Assembly: GCF_009601165.1 (NCBI RefSeq)
Contig: NZ_WIRE01000003.1
Span: forward strand, 1 to 64,000
Direction: 5' to 3'
Origin: Alcanivorax sediminis
Lineage (GTDB): Bacteria; Pseudomonadota; Gammaproteobacteria; Pseudomonadales; Alcanivoracaceae
DNA length: 64,000 nt
Shown: piece after piece, positions 43,242-54,320 of the stretch
Numbering within the stretch: the stretch's first letter is position 1
Layout: each line of letters starts with the position of its first letter
The notes under the pieces: generated by a model
Told to the model about the DNA's origin: nothing
Databases searched by the model: none
The model's input: the letters and a program-made list of their open reading frames with translations, nothing else
Made by a program: the position numbers and the translations under genes

Positions 43242-43517
43242 GTGCCACGTTCACTCAAAAAAGGTCCTTTTGTGGATCACCACCTGCTAAGCAAGGTGGA
43301 AGATGCGGTGGAAGCCGGCTCCCGTAAGCCGATTAAAACCTGGTCCCGTCGCTCCATGATTATTCCGGAGATGGTGGGTCTGACTATTGCTGTTCACAAT
43401 GGCAAACAGCATGTGCCGGTGATTGTTTCCGAGCACATGGTTGGCCATAAGCTGGGCGAATTCGCCCTGACCCGCAACTACCGCGGGCATATCGTGGACA
43501 AAAAGGCTAAGCGATAA
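43242..43517 (+). CDS. rpsS: 30S ribosomal protein S19
   Basis: A 91-residue protein that forms a complex with S13 in the 30S head. [15 protein letters not shown] and [14 protein letters not shown] are typical. GTG 43242 is the start and matches the family N-terminus. Confidence 0.97.
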   Translation: MPRSLKKGPFVDHHLLSKVEDAVEAGSRKPIKTWSRRSMIIPEMVGLTIAVHNGKQHVPVIVSEHMVGHKLGEFALTRNYRGHIVDKKAKR

Positions 43518-43527
43518 GGTGACAGCC

Positions 43528-43872
43528 ATGGCTACTGAAGTTGCAGCCCGTCTGCGCGGTGCAAGAATTTCGGCTCAGAAAGCCCGCCTCGTAGCGGACC
43601 AGGTCCGAGGCCTGGAAGTCGAGAAGGCGCTGAATCTTCTGGAATTCAGCCCCAAGAAGGCGGCAAAAATCGTTAAGAAAGTGCTGGAGTCCGCAATTGC
43701 AAACGCGGAAAACAACGACGGCGCTGACGTTGACGAGCTGAAGGTATCCACAATTTTTGTGGACGAAGGCATGAGCATGAAGCGTATCCGTCCGCGGGCC
43801 AAAGGCCGCGCAGACCGGATCATCAAGCGTACTTGCCACATTACTGTGAAAGTCTCGGAAGGTCAGGAGTAA
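43528..43872 (+). CDS. rplV: 50S ribosomal protein L22
   Basis: A 114-residue exit-tunnel protein. [20 protein letters not shown] and the C-terminal [21 protein letters not shown] hairpin loop are clear. ATG 43528 was chosen over GTG 43519 because it gives the usual N-terminus. Confidence 0.96.
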   Translation: MATEVAARLRGARISAQKARLVADQVRGLEVEKALNLLEFSPKKAAKIVKKVLESAIANAENNDGADVDELKVSTIFVDEGMSMKRIRPRAKGRADRIIKRTCHITVKVSEGQE

Positions 43873-43876
43873 CCAG

Positions 43877-44575
43877 ATGGGTCAGAAAGTACATCCGGTC
43901 GGTATTCGCCTGGGCATTGTTAAAGAGCATAACTCGCTCTGGTATGCCGGACCGAAGTCTTATGCAGACTGCCTGGTTACCGACCTGCAGGTTCGTGAGT
44001 TCCTGTTCAAGCGTCTGAAGAATGCATCGGTGAGCCGCGTCAAGATCGAGCGTCCGTCAGAAAACGTACGGATCACGATCTCAACCGCTCGTCCCGGTAT
44101 CGTAATTGGCAAAAAAGGCGAAGATGTCGAGCGCCTGCGCCGCGATGTTGCCGCCAAAATGGGCGTGCCGGTTCATATCAACATCGAGGAAGTGCGCAAG
44201 CCCGACCTGGATGCGCGTCTGGTAGGCGACAACGTCGCTGGTCAGCTGGAGCGTCGAGTGATGTTCCGCCGTGCGATGAAGCGTGCCGTGCAGAACGCCA
44301 TGAAGTCTGGCGCTGAAGGTATCAAGATTCAGCTGTCCGGTCGTCTGGGTGGTGCAGAGATTGCGCGTACCGAATGGTACCGCGAAGGCCGAGTGCCGCT
44401 GCACACATTGCGTGCTGACATCGACTACGCAAGCGTACGTGCTGAGACCACTTACGGCACCATCGGTATCAAGGTGTGGATCTTCCGTGGCGAAGTGCTT
44501 GGTGGCATGGAGCAGGTTCAGCAGGAAGAGCAGCAGAAGCAGTCCAAGGGCGCCAAGAAGCGCGGCCGCGGTTAA
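43877..44575 (+). CDS. rpsC: 30S ribosomal protein S3
   Basis: A 232-residue mRNA-entry protein with helicase activity. The KH domain [14 protein letters not shown] and the C-terminal [30 protein letters not shown] are intact, ending in a lysine/arginine-rich tail. Confidence 0.98.
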   Translation: MGQKVHPVGIRLGIVKEHNSLWYAGPKSYADCLVTDLQVREFLFKRLKNASVSRVKIERPSENVRITISTARPGIVIGKKGEDVERLRRDVAAKMGVPVHINIEEVRKPDLDARLVGDNVAGQLERRVMFRRAMKRAVQNAMKSGAEGIKIQLSGRLGGAEIARTEWYREGRVPLHTLRADIDYASVRAETTYGTIGIKVWIFRGEVLGGMEQVQQEEQQKQSKGAKKRGRG

Positions 44576-44588
44576 AGGGTAACGAACG

Positions 44589-45002
44589 ATGTTGCAGCCG
44601 AAGCGTACCAAATTCCGGAAAGTTCATAAGGGCCGCAACCGTGGCCTGGCAGAGCGGGGCAGCAAGGTGTCTTTCGGCACCATTGGCCTGCAGGCAACTG
44701 GTCGCGGTCGTCTTACCGCACGCCAGATTGAAGCCGCCCGTCGTGCCATGACTCGTCACATCAAGCGTGGCGGGAAAATTTGGATCCGGGTTTTCCCGGA
44801 CAAGCCGATCACCCAGAAGCCGCTCGAAGTGCGGATGGGTAAAGGTAAAGGTTCTGTAGAGTATTGGGTTGCCCAGATTCAGCCGGGCAAGATGCTTTAC
44901 GAAATGGAAGGTGTTTCTGAAGATGTGGCGCGTGAAGCGTTCCGTCTGGCCGCTGCCAAGCTGCCGGTAAGCACCCGTGTCGTAACTCGGACGGTGATGT
45001 AA
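44589..45002 (+). CDS. rplP: 50S ribosomal protein L16
   Basis: A 137-residue protein that positions A-site t[22 protein letters not shown] and [20 protein letters not shown] are typical. rpmC starts three bases after its stop. Confidence 0.98.
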   Translation: MLQPKRTKFRKVHKGRNRGLAERGSKVSFGTIGLQATGRGRLTARQIEAARRAMTRHIKRGGKIWIRVFPDKPITQKPLEVRMGKGKGSVEYWVAQIQPGKMLYEMEGVSEDVAREAFRLAAAKLPVSTRVVTRTVM

Positions 45003-45005
45003 GCC

Positions 45006-45197
45006 ATGAAAGCGAGCGAGCTGAGAGAGAAAAGTGTTGAAGAGCTGCAGCAGGAGCAAATCAACCTGCTTGAGCAACAGTTCAAGCTGCGTATGAAGTC
45101 TGCTTCCGGCCAGCTTTCTAAAACCCACGAGCTTGGGACGGTCCGCCGTAACATTGCGCGCGTTAAAACCATTCTGAGACAGAAGCAGGGTAACTAG
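45006..45197 (+). CDS. rpmC: 50S ribosomal protein L29
   Basis: A 63-residue two-helix protein at the tunnel exit. [31 protein letters not shown] is followed by the conserved [11 protein letters not shown] helix. It precedes rpsQ by two bases. Confidence 0.96.
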   Translation: MKASELREKSVEELQQEQINLLEQQFKLRMKSASGQLSKTHELGTVRRNIARVKTILRQKQGN

Positions 45198-45199
45198 TC

Positions 45200-45463
45200 A
45201 TGGCAGAGGCAAAAATGCGCCGGACCGCTACCGGCAAAGTGATCTCCAACAAGGGTGAGAAAACCATCACTGTGTTGGTAGAGCGCCGGGTTCAGCACCC
45301 GATTTACGGCAAGATCATCAAGCGTTCCAGCAAGCTGATGGCGCACGATGAGCAAAACCAGTGTCAAGAAGGCGACCTGGTAACCATCGAGGAATGCCGT
45401 CCGATGTCCAAGCGTAAGACCTGGACATTGGTAAATGTAGTCGAACAGGCCAATAAGGCCTAA
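45200..45463 (+). CDS. rpsQ: 30S ribosomal protein S17
   Basis: An 87-residue OB-fold 16S rRNA-binding protein. [32 protein letters not shown] and the [10 protein letters not shown] end are typical. It ends the S10 gene group. The 50 bases to rplN hold a small hairpin (CTGCCT-GTAG-AGGCAG) without a T-tract, so S10 and spc groups may be one transcript. Confidence 0.97.
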   Translation: MAEAKMRRTATGKVISNKGEKTITVLVERRVQHPIYGKIIKRSSKLMAHDEQNQCQEGDLVTIEECRPMSKRKTWTLVNVVEQANKA

Positions 45464-45513
45464 CGGACCGTTGCTGTGGCTGCCTGTAGAGGCAGAGTTG
45501 GAGAGATTTAGCG

Positions 45514-45882
45514 ATGATTCAGACTGAAAGCATGCTCGAAGTCGCCGATAACAGCGGCGCCCGTCGAGTACAGTGCATCAAAGTGCTGGGTGGTTCTCAC
45601 CGCCGCTATGCAGGCATTGGTGACATCATCAAGGTCACAGTGAAGGAAGCAATTCCGCGCGGCCGTGTTAAGAAAGGTGATGTAATGACCGCCGTGGTTG
45701 TACGTACCCGTAAAGGTGTGCGTCGCCCCGATGGTTCTTTGATTCGTTTCGACGAAAATGCCGCGGTGCTGTTGAACAACAACAAAGCACCGATCGGTAC
45801 CCGGATCTTCGGCCCGGTAACGCGCGAGCTGCGCACCGAGCAGTTTATGAAGATCATCTCCCTGGCACCTGAAGTTCTGTAA
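45514..45882 (+). CDS. rplN: 50S ribosomal protein L14
   Basis: A 122-residue protein at the subunit interface. [33 protein letters not shown] is the family signature. First gene of the spc group. Confidence 0.98.
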   Translation: MIQTESMLEVADNSGARRVQCIKVLGGSHRRYAGIGDIIKVTVKEAIPRGRVKKGDVMTAVVVRTRKGVRRPDGSLIRFDENAAVLLNNNKAPIGTRIFGPVTRELRTEQFMKIISLAPEVL

Positions 45883-45897
45883 AGGCGGGTGAAGGTA

Positions 45898-46206
45898 ATG
45901 CTTAAGATCAAGCGTGATGACGAAGTCATCGTAATTGCGGGCAAGGACAAAGGTAAGCGTGGCACCGTCCAGCAAGTTCTGGACAATGGTCGCGTAATCG
46001 TTGGCGGCGTTAACATGGTGAAAAAGCATGTTAAAGCCAATCCTAACCGCGGTACTCAAGGCGGCATCGTAGAACAGGAAGCGGCTCTGCATGCTTCTAA
46101 CGTTGCCATCTGGAACCCCAAGTCGCAGAAAGCGGATCGTGTGGGCTTCCGTTTTGAAGACGGCAAAAAAGTGCGTTTCTTCAAGTCCAACGGCGAAACG
46201 CTGTAG
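45898..46206 (+). CDS. rplX: 50S ribosomal protein L24
   Basis: A 102-residue assembly-initiator protein with an N-terminal KOW motif ([18 protein letters not shown]). ATG 45898 gives the family start [10 protein letters not shown]; a GTG at 45889 would add three residues. Confidence 0.95.
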   Translation: MLKIKRDDEVIVIAGKDKGKRGTVQQVLDNGRVIVGGVNMVKKHVKANPNRGTQGGIVEQEAALHASNVAIWNPKSQKADRVGFRFEDGKKVRFFKSNGETL

Positions 46207-46219
46207 GTTTAGGTGACCC

Positions 46220-46759
46220 ATGAGTGATCTGAAAAAGATTTATAAAGACGAAATCGTACCCAAGCTGAAAGAAGAGCTGGGTCTCGGTAACATCATGGAA
46301 GTGCCGAAGATCACCAAGATCACCCTGAACATGGGTGTTGGTGAAGCTTCAGCCGACCGTAAGGCGATGGACGGTGCTCTTGCCGACATGACTGCCATTT
46401 CCGGTCAGAAGCCCCTGGTAACCAAGGCTCGTAAGTCTGTTGCCGGCTTCAAGATCCGTGAAGGTTGGCCGATCGGCTGCAAGGTAACCTTGCGCAACGA
46501 TCGCATGTACGAATTCCTGGAACGCCTCGTTTCTGTTGCGATTCCGCGTATTCGTGACTTCCGTGGTTTGAATGCGAAATCCTTCGATGGCCGTGGTAAC
46601 TACTCCATGGGTCTTCGTGAGCAGATCGTGTTCCCGGAAATCGATTTCGACAAGGTCGACAAGCTGCGTGGTTTGGATATTACCATCACCACCAATGCTA
46701 AGACTGACGACCAGGCACGGGCGCTGCTGCGCGCCTTCAACTTCCCGCTGAAGGGCTAA
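46220..46759 (+). CDS. rplE: 50S ribosomal protein L5
   Basis: A 179-residue 5S rRNA-binding protein. [18 protein letters not shown] and [20 protein letters not shown] are typical. Confidence 0.98.
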   Translation: MSDLKKIYKDEIVPKLKEELGLGNIMEVPKITKITLNMGVGEASADRKAMDGALADMTAISGQKPLVTKARKSVAGFKIREGWPIGCKVTLRNDRMYEFLERLVSVAIPRIRDFRGLNAKSFDGRGNYSMGLREQIVFPEIDFDKVDKLRGLDITITTNAKTDDQARALLRAFNFPLKG

Positions 46760-46770
46760 GAGGATTTATC

Positions 46771-47076
46771 ATGGCTAAAGAATCCATGAAAAACCGGGAA
46801 GCAAAACGCGCCAAACTGGCTAAGCGTTTTGCCGCCAAGCGTGCAGCGCTTAAGGCGATCATCCAGGATCCCAATGCAGAACCTGAAGCGAAGTGGGATG
46901 CCCAGCTTCAGCTGCAAAAATTGCCGCGCGATTCTTCCCCGGTGCGTCAGCGTAACCGCTGTCGCCTGACCGGTCGTCCGCACGGTTACTACCGCAAGTT
47001 CGGCCTGAGCCGGATCATGCTGCGTGAAGCAGCTATGCGCGGTGATGTTCCCGGTCTGGTAAAAGCCAGCTGGTAA
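46771..47076 (+). CDS. rpsN: 30S ribosomal protein S14
   Basis: A 101-residue protein of the long C-minus type: no CxxC zinc pairs, and the motif [23 protein letters not shown] is intact. Confidence 0.97.
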   Translation: MAKESMKNREAKRAKLAKRFAAKRAALKAIIQDPNAEPEAKWDAQLQLQKLPRDSSPVRQRNRCRLTGRPHGYYRKFGLSRIMLREAAMRGDVPGLVKASW

Positions 47077-47107
47077 GCCAAGAGTTAGGTAGCGGAGCGA
47101 TTGCGGC

Positions 47108-47500
47108 ATGAGCATGCAAGATACCCTGGCGGATATGTTTACCCGTATCCGTAACGCCCAAATGGCAAAGAAAGTACAGGTTGAGATTCCTGCCTCCAAG
47201 GCAAAGGAAGCGATTGCCAAGGTACTTCTGTCTGAGGGTTACATTGCTGGTTACAAGATCAGCGAAGACATCAAACCGATTATGACGGTTGATCTGAAGT
47301 ATTTTGAAGGTAAGCCGGTGATCGAGAAGATCGCTCGCGTTAGCCGTCCTGGTTTGCGTGTTTACAAGAACGCAAACGAGATCCCGAAGGTGAAGGGCGG
47401 CCTGGGCGTGATGATCGTATCCACCAACCAGGGCATTATTTCTGACCGCGCAGCACGCAAAGCCAATGTTGGTGGCGAGCTGATCTGCGAAGTGTCCTAA
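47108..47500 (+). CDS. rpsH: 30S ribosomal protein S8
   Basis: A 130-residue 16S rRNA-binding protein and, in E. coli, the spc operon repressor. [18 protein letters not shown] and the C-terminal [31 protein letters not shown] are clear. Confidence 0.98.
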   Translation: MSMQDTLADMFTRIRNAQMAKKVQVEIPASKAKEAIAKVLLSEGYIAGYKISEDIKPIMTVDLKYFEGKPVIEKIARVSRPGLRVYKNANEIPKVKGGLGVMIVSTNQGIISDRAARKANVGGELICEVS

Positions 47501-47531
47501 CAGAAGCGACGTAGACGGGTTAGGTGCAGCA

Positions 47532-48065
47532 ATGTCTAGAGTAGCAAAAAGTCCGGTAAATCTGCCGCAGGGCGTCGAGATCAAGGTCGACGGCCAGAAA
47601 GTTGCCCTGAAGGGTAGCAAGGGCAGCCTGGAGCATGACGTACACGAGCTGGTTGCAGTGTCTGTTGAGGACGGTGTGGTTTCTGTAAAGCCGCACGAAG
47701 AATCCCAGAAGGCATGGGCCCTGGCAGGTACCACGCGTGCTCTGTTGAATAACATGGTAACGGGTGTTGCCGAAGGTTTTGAGCGCAAGCTTCAGCTCCT
47801 CGGTGTTGGTTACCGTGCACAGGCTCAGGGTAAGGTGCTTAACCTGACTCTCGGTTTCTCCCACCCGGTTGCCTACGAGCTGCCTGAAGGGGTAACTGCT
47901 GAAACTCCGAGCCAGACTGAGATCATTATCAAGGGCATTGACAAGCAGCTGGTAGGTCAGGTTGCAGCCAATGTTCGGGCCTTCCGTCCGCCGGAGCCCT
48001 ATAAGGGCAAAGGGGTGCGCTATGCTGATGAGCAAGTGCGCCGTAAGGAAGCCAAGAAGAAATAA
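47532..48065 (+). CDS. rplF: 50S ribosomal protein L6
   Basis: A 177-residue protein with two similar alpha/beta domains. [16 protein letters not shown] and the C-terminal [24 protein letters not shown] are typical. Confidence 0.98.
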   Translation: MSRVAKSPVNLPQGVEIKVDGQKVALKGSKGSLEHDVHELVAVSVEDGVVSVKPHEESQKAWALAGTTRALLNNMVTGVAEGFERKLQLLGVGYRAQAQGKVLNLTLGFSHPVAYELPEGVTAETPSQTEIIIKGIDKQLVGQVAANVRAFRPPEPYKGKGVRYADEQVRRKEAKKK

Positions 48066-48082
48066 TCGTCGAGATTAATGCC

Positions 48083-48433
48083 ATGAAAGACAAAAAAGTT
48101 GCACGTCTGCGCAGGGCAAAACGTACTCGCCTGAAGATCCGTGAACTGGGCGAAGTTCGTCTCTGCGTAAATCGTACTCCGCGTCATATCTATGCGCAGG
48201 TAATCTCTGCGAATGGTGGCCAGGTACTGGCTTCCGCTAGCACTGTAGAGAAAGATCTGCGTGCTGAAGCTACCGGTAACACTGACGCAGCGGCCAAAGT
48301 GGGCCAGCTGATCGCTCAGCGTGCCAAAGAAGCGGGCGTTGAGCGCGTTGCCTTTGACCGTTCCGGTTTTAAATATCACGGTCGCGTAAAGGCGCTGGCT
48401 GACGCCGCGCGTGAAAACGGGCTTGAATTCTAA
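48083..48433 (+). CDS. rplR: 50S ribosomal protein L18
   Basis: A 116-residue 5S rRNA-binding protein. The basic N-terminus ([33 protein letters not shown]) and the end [26 protein letters not shown] are typical. Confidence 0.98.
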   Translation: MKDKKVARLRRAKRTRLKIRELGEVRLCVNRTPRHIYAQVISANGGQVLASASTVEKDLRAEATGNTDAAAKVGQLIAQRAKEAGVERVAFDRSGFKYHGRVKALADAARENGLEF

Positions 48434-48445
48434 GGGTGCTTGGTT

Positions 48446-48943
48446 ATGTCGAAAGTTGATCCCAACGAAGGTCTGCAGGAAAAGCTGGTTCAGGTAAACC
48501 GGGTTGCTAAAGTTGTTAAAGGCGGCCGTATTTTCGGTTTTACCGCGCTGACTGTAGTGGGTGACGGCAAGGGCAAGGTCGGCTTTGGTCGTGGCAAGGC
48601 CCGCGAAGTGCCTGCCGCTATCCAGAAAGCCCTGGAAGCTGCTCGCCGCAACATGATTCAGGTGGAGCTGAACGGCACCACCATCCAGCACCCGATGAAG
48701 GCCCGTCACGGCGCCTCCAAGGTGTACATGCAGCCGGCCGATGAAGGTACCGGTGTGATTGCCGGCGGTGCGATGCGCGCCGTACTGGAAGTCGCAGGCG
48801 TTCAGAACGTACTGGCCAAGTGCTATGGCTCCACCAATCCGGTTAACGTGGTTCGGGCTACCTTTAACGGCCTGAAGTCCATGGCGTCTCCGGAGTCTGT
48901 GGCTGCCAAGCGTGGCAAGTCTGTCGAAGACATTCTGAACTAA
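48446..48943 (+). CDS. rpsE: 30S ribosomal protein S5
   Basis: A 165-residue protein at the mRNA entry site that affects decoding accuracy. The S5 signature [27 protein letters not shown] is intact, including the GGR loop. ATG 48446 was chosen; a TTG two codons upstream is unlikely. Confidence 0.97.
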   Translation: MSKVDPNEGLQEKLVQVNRVAKVVKGGRIFGFTALTVVGDGKGKVGFGRGKAREVPAAIQKALEAARRNMIQVELNGTTIQHPMKARHGASKVYMQPADEGTGVIAGGAMRAVLEVAGVQNVLAKCYGSTNPVNVVRATFNGLKSMASPESVAAKRGKSVEDILN

Positions 48944-48966
48944 GCGCAGATAACGGAATCGTTACG

Positions 48967-49149
48967 ATGGCTGAAAAGATCAAGGTTAAGCTGGTTAAGA
49001 GCACCAACGGCCGGCTGGAAAAGCATAAGGCCTGTGTGCGCGGTCTCGGTCTGCGCCGCATCGGTCATACCGTTGAAGTAGAAGATACCCCGTCTGTACG
49101 CGGCATGATCAACAAGGTCGCGTACATGGTACAGGTAGAGGGAGAATAA
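48967..49149 (+). CDS. rpmD: 50S ribosomal protein L30
   Basis: A 60-residue protein. [37 protein letters not shown] is the family core. Confidence 0.97.
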   Translation: MAEKIKVKLVKSTNGRLEKHKACVRGLGLRRIGHTVEVEDTPSVRGMINKVAYMVQVEGE

Positions 49150-49152
49150 GTG

Positions 49153-49587
49153 ATGCGTCTGAATGATCTGCATCCTGCCGAAGGTTCCCGCCCGAGCGCC
49201 AAGCGTGTTGGTCGTGGTATCGGTTCCGGCCTGGGCAAGACTGGTGGTCGTGGTCACAAGGGTCAGAAGTCTCGCTCCGGCGGTACGGTGAAGCCCGGCT
49301 TTGAAGGTGGTCAGATGCCGCTGCAGCGTCGTGTGCCGAAGTTCGGTTTCACGTCCAAGCTGGCTATGGGTACTGCCGAAGTTCGCCTGGCTGAACTGGC
49401 CAAGGTGGAAGGCGACGTTATCGATCTGGCTTCCCTGAAAGCTGCCAATGTCGTTCGTCGTGACATGAAGCGCGCCAAGATTGTTCTTTCTGGCGAAATC
49501 AATCGCGCAGTAACCGTTCGTGGTGTGGCCATTACCAAAGGCGCCCGTGAAGCGGTTGAGAAGGCTGGCGGCAAAGTCGAAGAATAA
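49153..49587 (+). CDS. rplO: 50S ribosomal protein L15
   Basis: A 144-residue protein. [41 protein letters not shown] shows the Gly/Arg-rich extension. ATG 49153 is chosen over GTG 49150; both fit the ribosome site. Confidence 0.96.
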   Translation: MRLNDLHPAEGSRPSAKRVGRGIGSGLGKTGGRGHKGQKSRSGGTVKPGFEGGQMPLQRRVPKFGFTSKLAMGTAEVRLAELAKVEGDVIDLASLKAANVVRRDMKRAKIVLSGEINRAVTVRGVAITKGAREAVEKAGGKVEE

Positions 49588-49598
49588 GGCGACGCTCT

Positions 49599-50981
49599 AT
49601 GGCGAAGAATCGCGCTCAGACATTGAATGGTGGCGCGCCGAAAGTAGACAGCAACGCGATGCGTGAGCTGTGGCGGCGAATCGGTTTTCTGTTGGGCGCC
49701 CTGGTGGTGTTCCGGATCGGGGCACATATCCCGGTCCCGGGCATGAACCCGGATGCGTTGCAACAGATGTTCAACAATAACCGGGACACCATTCTTGGCC
49801 TGTTTAACATGTTCTCCGGGGGGTCCCTGGAGCGCATGAGTATCTTTGCGCTGGGCATTATGCCCTACATCACTGCCAGCATCGTGATCCAGCTGATGAC
49901 GGCAGTGGTACCGACTCTTGAACAGCTTCGTAAGGAAGGTGAGCAAGGCCGGCGCAAGATTACCCAGTACACCCGGTATTTGACCGTGGCACTGGGTGCT
50001 ATTCAGTCCTTCGGCGTGTGTGCGGGTCTGAAGAGTCAGGGTATTACCCTGCTGCCTGAAGCGGCGACCACCATGCAGGTGGCCAGCTTTTACTTCGTGG
50101 CGGTGACGAGTCTTCTTACCGGTACTGTGTTCCTGATGTGGCTGGGTGAGCAAATTACCGAGCGGGGTATTGGCAACGGTATTTCCATGCTGATCTTCGC
50201 TTCAATCGTGGCAGGCCTGCCCGGTGCTGTGGCTCAGACTTTTGAGTCTGCACGGACCGGTGATCTTAGCCTGATCATGATGTTGTTTGTGTTCCTGGTG
50301 GCACTTGCCGTGATCTTCGGTGTGGTGTTTGTGGAACGTGGACAACGCCGTATTACGGTTAACTATGCACGTCGTCAGCAAGGTCGTCGTGTGTATGCAG
50401 CGCAGCAGAGTCATCTGCCGCTGAAGGTGAACATGGCAGGTGTTATCCCGGCTATTTTTGCCAGCTCCATTCTGCTGTTTCCGGCTTCACTGACCCAGTG
50501 GTTCAGTGATTCCAACCCGGATTCATGGTGGGGCCAGGCATTACGTAGCGTCAGTGATGCCCTGTTGCCGGGTACTCCGCTGTATGTATTGCTGTTTACC
50601 CTGTCAATCGTGTTCTTTTGCTACTTTTATACAGCGCTGGTGTTCAATCCGAAGGATGTCGCTGACAACCTGAAGAAATCCGGCGCCTATATTCCGGGTA
50701 TCCGCCCGGGCGAGCAGTCCGCTCGCTATATCGATACCGTAATGGGCCGTCTGACCCTGATCGGTGCGGTATACATGACGCTGGTGTGCCTGTTGCCACT
50801 GGGTCTGCAAGCTGTTGCCAACGTGCCCTTCTATTTGGGCGGCACCTCTCTGCTGATCGTCGTGGTAGTAGTCATGGACTTCTGGTCGCAGGTTAATTCG
50901 CACCTGACGTCCACCCAGTATGAGAAGTTGATGAAGAAAGCCAACCTGAAAGGGTATGGCGGCACCGGACTGGTGCGTTAA
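49599..50981 (+). CDS. secY: Preprotein translocase subunit SecY
   Basis: A 460-residue channel-forming inner-membrane protein with ten transmembrane segments. The plug-region [11 protein letters not shown], the [17 protein letters not shown] segment and a basic cytoplasmic loop YARRQQGRR are typical. It works with SecE (6939-7313), SecG and SecA. Confidence 0.98.
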   Translation: MAKNRAQTLNGGAPKVDSNAMRELWRRIGFLLGALVVFRIGAHIPVPGMNPDALQQMFNNNRDTILGLFNMFSGGSLERMSIFALGIMPYITASIVIQLMTAVVPTLEQLRKEGEQGRRKITQYTRYLTVALGAIQSFGVCAGLKSQGITLLPEAATTMQVASFYFVAVTSLLTGTVFLMWLGEQITERGIGNGISMLIFASIVAGLPGAVAQTFESARTGDLSLIMMLFVFLVALAVIFGVVFVERGQRRITVNYARRQQGRRVYAAQQSHLPLKVNMAGVIPAIFASSILLFPASLTQWFSDSNPDSWWGQALRSVSDALLPGTPLYVLLFTLSIVFFCYFYTALVFNPKDVADNLKKSGAYIPGIRPGEQSARYIDTVMGRLTLIGAVYMTLVCLLPLGLQAVANVPFYLGGTSLLIVVVVVMDFWSQVNSHLTSTQYEKLMKKANLKGYGGTGLVR

Positions 50982-50998
50982 CGAACGAGGCGAGTGCG

Positions 50999-51115
50999 AT
51001 GAAAGTTCAGGCTTCTGTGAAGAAGATCTGCCGTAACTGCAAAGTGATCCGTCGTAAGGGTCGCGTCATGGTGATCTGCAGTGCCGAACCCCGGCACAAG
51101 CAGCGCCAGGGTTAA
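50999..51115 (+). CDS. rpmJ: 50S ribosomal protein L36
   Basis: A 38-residue zinc-ribbon protein of the C-plus type: the metal ligands are in [31 protein letters not shown] (three Cys and one His). It starts 17 bases after secY. Confidence 0.95.
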   Translation: MKVQASVKKICRNCKVIRRKGRVMVICSAEPRHKQRQG

Positions 51116-51141
51116 GGTTCAGTCTTCTTTTAAGTGTTTGG

Positions 51142-51170
51142 TTGAAATTCAGTCGGCGTAGCGCTAGACT
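51142..51170 (+). promoter_or_regulatory. Alpha operon promoter
   Basis: TTGAAA (51142-51147), 17 bases and TAGACT (51165-51170) form a good sigma-70 promoter 60 bases before rpsM. The leader contains a GCCG/CGGC hairpin; S4 represses the E. coli alpha operon by binding this area. Confidence 0.78.
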
Positions 51171-51230
51171 CTGCCGCCTTTCGGCGCCATAGAGCCTGGC
51201 GCACCCGTTTTGTGAATCGGAGATATTCGG

Positions 51231-51587
51231 ATGGCCCGTATTGCAGGCGTTAACATCCCGGAAAATAAGCACACGGTGATTTCCCTCACCTACATCTTCG
51301 GGATCGGTCGTACCCGTGCACAGCAGATCTGTGCCTCGGCCGGTATTGAGGAAACCGCAAAGGTTCGTGACCTGAGCGTTGAGCAACTTGACGTCATTCG
51401 TGGCGAGGTAGCCAAGTTCTCTACCGAGGGTGACCTGCGCCGGGAAATCAACATGAACATCAAGCGTCTGATGGACCTCGGTTGCTACCGCGGTATTCGC
51501 CATCGTCGCGGCCTGCCGCTCCGCGGTCAGCGCACCAAAACCAATGCTCGGACCCGTAAAGGTCCGCGTAAACCGATTCGCAAGTAA
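51231..51587 (+). CDS. rpsM: 30S ribosomal protein S13
   Basis: A 118-residue protein contacting the P-site tRNA and the B1 bridges. [30 protein letters not shown] and the C-terminal [24 protein letters not shown] are typical. First gene of the alpha operon. Confidence 0.98.
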   Translation: MARIAGVNIPENKHTVISLTYIFGIGRTRAQQICASAGIEETAKVRDLSVEQLDVIRGEVAKFSTEGDLRREINMNIKRLMDLGCYRGIRHRRGLPLRGQRTKTNARTRKGPRKPIRK

Positions 51588-51622
51588 GCTGATACGTCAG
51601 CGGCTGGATTTGGATAGGCATT

Positions 51623-52021
51623 ATGGCTAAGTCAAAGAAAGATAGTGGCGCACGTCGCAAGAAGGTAACGCGCACCGTAGCGGACGGTATCGCTCACGTG
51701 CACGCTTCCTTCAACAACACCATCATCACCATTACCGATCGTCAGGGCAACGCACTGTCCTGGGCGACCTCCGGTGGTGCTGGCTTCCGTGGTTCCCGTA
51801 AGAGCACCCCGTTTGCTGCCCAGGTGGCTGCTGAAAACGCGGGCAATGCTGCCAAGGACTACGGTCTGAAGAATCTTGAAGTTCGCGTGAAGGGCCCGGG
51901 TCCTGGTCGCGAGTCCTCCATTCGTGCCTTGAATGGTTGTGGCTACAAGATTACCCATATTGAGGACGTTACGCCGATTCCGCACAACGGTTGCCGTCCG
52001 CCTAAAAAGCGTCGCGTGTAA
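51623..52021 (+). CDS. rpsK: 30S ribosomal protein S11
   Basis: A 132-residue platform protein. [46 protein letters not shown] and the C-terminal [15 protein letters not shown] are typical. Confidence 0.98.
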   Translation: MAKSKKDSGARRKKVTRTVADGIAHVHASFNNTIITITDRQGNALSWATSGGAGFRGSRKSTPFAAQVAAENAGNAAKDYGLKNLEVRVKGPGPGRESSIRALNGCGYKITHIEDVTPIPHNGCRPPKKRRV

Positions 52022-52037
52022 CGGGAGTTAGAGCAAG

Positions 52038-52664
52038 ATGGCAAGATACATCGGTCCCAAGTGCAAGCTTTCCCGTCGTGAAGGCACTGATTTGTACCTG
52101 AAGAGTGGTATTCGTCCGCTCGAGTCAAAGTGTAAAGCTGAACAGGCTCCTGGTCAGGCTGCGGGCGGTCGTCGTCCGGGTCGTCTGTCCGACTACGGTG
52201 TTCAGCTGCGCGAGAAGCAGAAAGTTCGTCGTACCTACGGTGTACTGGAAAAGCAGTTCCGTAGCTACTACAAGAAGGCAGCCTCCTCCAAAGGCGCAAC
52301 CGGCGAAGTCCTGCTGCAGCTTCTGGAAGGTCGTCTGGATAACGTGGTATACCGCATGGGCTTCGGCTCTACTCGCTCTGAAGCGCGTCAGCTGGTATCC
52401 CACCGTGCCATCCTGGTTAACGGTCAGTCTGTGAATGTGGCCTCTTACCAGGTGAAGCCGGGTGACGTGATCAACGTTCGCGAGAAGTCCAAGAACCAGC
52501 TGCGCGTGAAGAACGCCATGGAACTGGCTCAGCAGCGTGGTTTCGTTCCTTGGGTTGAGGTAGACGAGAAGAAGCTGGAAGGGACTTTCAAGTCCAAGCC
52601 AGAGCGTATCGACCTGCCTGCCGAGATCAACGAAAACCTGATCGTCGAGCTGTACTCCAAGTAA
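52038..52664 (+). CDS. rpsD: 30S ribosomal protein S4
   Basis: A 208-residue assembly-initiator protein and alpha-operon repressor. [24 protein letters not shown] and the S4 RNA-binding domain ([31 protein letters not shown]) are intact. Confidence 0.98.
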   Translation: MARYIGPKCKLSRREGTDLYLKSGIRPLESKCKAEQAPGQAAGGRRPGRLSDYGVQLREKQKVRRTYGVLEKQFRSYYKKAASSKGATGEVLLQLLEGRLDNVVYRMGFGSTRSEARQLVSHRAILVNGQSVNVASYQVKPGDVINVREKSKNQLRVKNAMELAQQRGFVPWVEVDEKKLEGTFKSKPERIDLPAEINENLIVELYSK

Positions 52665-52684
52665 GGACTGCCTGAGGGATCTCT

Positions 52685-53692
52685 ATGACCGCTGTGAACG
52701 ACTTTCTCACGCCCCGCTCGATCGCGGTCAACGCGATCAACCAGACCCACGCCAAAGTGGTTCTGGAACCGCTGGAGCGTGGTTTTGGCCACACTCTGGG
52801 GACTGCGCTGCGCCGCATCCTGATCTCCAGCATGCCCGGCTGTGCGATCACCGAAGTGGAGATCGAGGGCGTACAACACGAATACTCCTCCATCGAGGGT
52901 GTTCAGGAAGATGTTATCAACATCCTGCTGAACCTGAAGGGCGTAGCCCTGAAGATGGAAGACCGCGAAGAAGCTACTCTGGAACTGGTCAAGAAAGGCC
53001 CCGGAGCAGTCACCGCGGATGACATTCAGCGTGATCACAGTGTTGAGATCGTCAACCCTGATCACCTGATCTGCACCATCACCGGCGACACCGAATTGCG
53101 TGTGAAGCTGAAGGTGCAGAAGGGGCGTGGCTACGAAGCTGCTGATTCCCGTCAGACTGACGAAGATGAGACTCGCGGTATTGGCCGTCTGCAGCTGGAT
53201 GCCAGCTACAGCCCGGTTCGTCGCGTAGCTTATGTCGTTGAAGCTGCCCGTGTTGAACAGCGTACTGACCTGGACAAGCTGGTTATCGACCTGGAAACAG
53301 ACGGAACCATTGATCCGGAAGAAGCGATCCGTCGTGCTGCCACTATCCTGCAGCAGCAGATCGCCGTATTTGTTGATCTGGAACAGGACGCCAAGCCTGA
53401 GCCGAAGCAGGAACGCGAAGAAATCGATCCGATTCTGCTGCGTCCGGTAGATGATCTGGAGCTGACCGTACGCTCTGCCAACTGCCTGAAGGCAGAGAAC
53501 ATCTACTACATCGGTGATCTGGTACAGCGTACCGAGGTTGAGCTGCTGAAGACCCCGAACCTGGGTAAGAAGTCTCTCACCGAGATCAAGGACGTGCTGG
53601 CCTCCAAGGGCTTGTCGCTGGGTATGCGTCTTGAGAACTGGCCGCCGGTCAGCCTCCGTGACGACGACCGGCTGAACACCAAATTGCGCTAA
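52685..53692 (+). CDS. rpoA: DNA-directed RNA polymerase subunit alpha
   Basis: A 335-residue subunit. The N-terminal dimerisation/assembly domain contains [26 protein letters not shown], and the C-terminal UP-element/activator domain has [44 protein letters not shown]. Confidence 0.98.
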   Translation: MTAVNDFLTPRSIAVNAINQTHAKVVLEPLERGFGHTLGTALRRILISSMPGCAITEVEIEGVQHEYSSIEGVQEDVINILLNLKGVALKMEDREEATLELVKKGPGAVTADDIQRDHSVEIVNPDHLICTITGDTELRVKLKVQKGRGYEAADSRQTDEDETRGIGRLQLDASYSPVRRVAYVVEAARVEQRTDLDKLVIDLETDGTIDPEEAIRRAATILQQQIAVFVDLEQDAKPEPKQEREEIDPILLRPVDDLELTVRSANCLKAENIYYIGDLVQRTEVELLKTPNLGKKSLTEIKDVLASKGLSLGMRLENWPPVSLRDDDRLNTKLR

Positions 53693-53742
53693 GTTAGTTG
53701 TTGTGGACGCTGTGAAGCGCCCCTGAACATAGGAACAGAATC

Positions 53743-54126
53743 ATGCGTCATCGCAAAAGCGGCAGAAAACTGAATCGGAACAGCTCTCATCGTCAGGCGA
53801 TGTTCCGTAACATGGCCGTGTCTCTGCTGGAGCACGGGGCGATCAAGACCACTCTGCCCAAGGCTAAAGAGCTTCGTCGTGTGGCTGAGCCGCTGATCAC
53901 CCTGGCCAAGGAAGACTCCGTAGCCAACCGTCGTCTGGCTTTCAACCGCACCCGTTCCAAGGAAGTGGTTGGCAAGCTGTTCAACGAACTGGGTCCGCGC
54001 TACAAGAGCCGTCCTGGTGGTTATGTACGTATCCTCAAGATGGGCTTCCGTGCCGGTGATAACGCACCGATGGCCTATGTTGAGTTGGTAGACCGTCCTG
54101 AGGTTGTTGAAGCGGACGCCGAATAA
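53743..54126 (+). CDS. rplQ: 50S ribosomal protein L17
   Basis: A 127-residue protein. [45 protein letters not shown] is the family signature. It ends the alpha operon. Confidence 0.98.
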   Translation: MRHRKSGRKLNRNSSHRQAMFRNMAVSLLEHGAIKTTLPKAKELRRVAEPLITLAKEDSVANRRLAFNRTRSKEVVGKLFNELGPRYKSRPGGYVRILKMGFRAGDNAPMAYVELVDRPEVVEADAE

Positions 54127-54151
54127 GCGTTTTGTTTCAGTGATCAAAAAA

Positions 54152-54176
54152 ACCGGGCCATGTGCCCGGTTTTTTT
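54152..54176 (+). terminator. Alpha operon terminator
   Basis: A 7-bp GC-rich stem (54152-54158 with 54164-54170), preceded by an A-run and followed by six T residues. It probably works in both directions. Confidence 0.92.
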
Positions 54177-54183
54177 ATGCCTA

Positions 54184-54211
54184 TTGCATACCCGCACGGC
54201 TGTACTATCCT
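54184..54211 (+). promoter_or_regulatory. Possible promoter of the DOPA dioxygenase-like gene
   Basis: TTGCAT (54184-54189), 16 bases and TATCCT (54206-54211) lie 110 bases before the ATG of the next gene. Confidence 0.4.
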
Positions 54212-54320
54212 GTAAATCGCGCTACTTAACGGTGATGCTTGCCTTTGCGAGCTGCACAAGATTTGCTTTCAGGGTGTTGCATCTCCGCGTTGGCAGTGAA
54301 CTTAGGCGGTGGGCACAGCT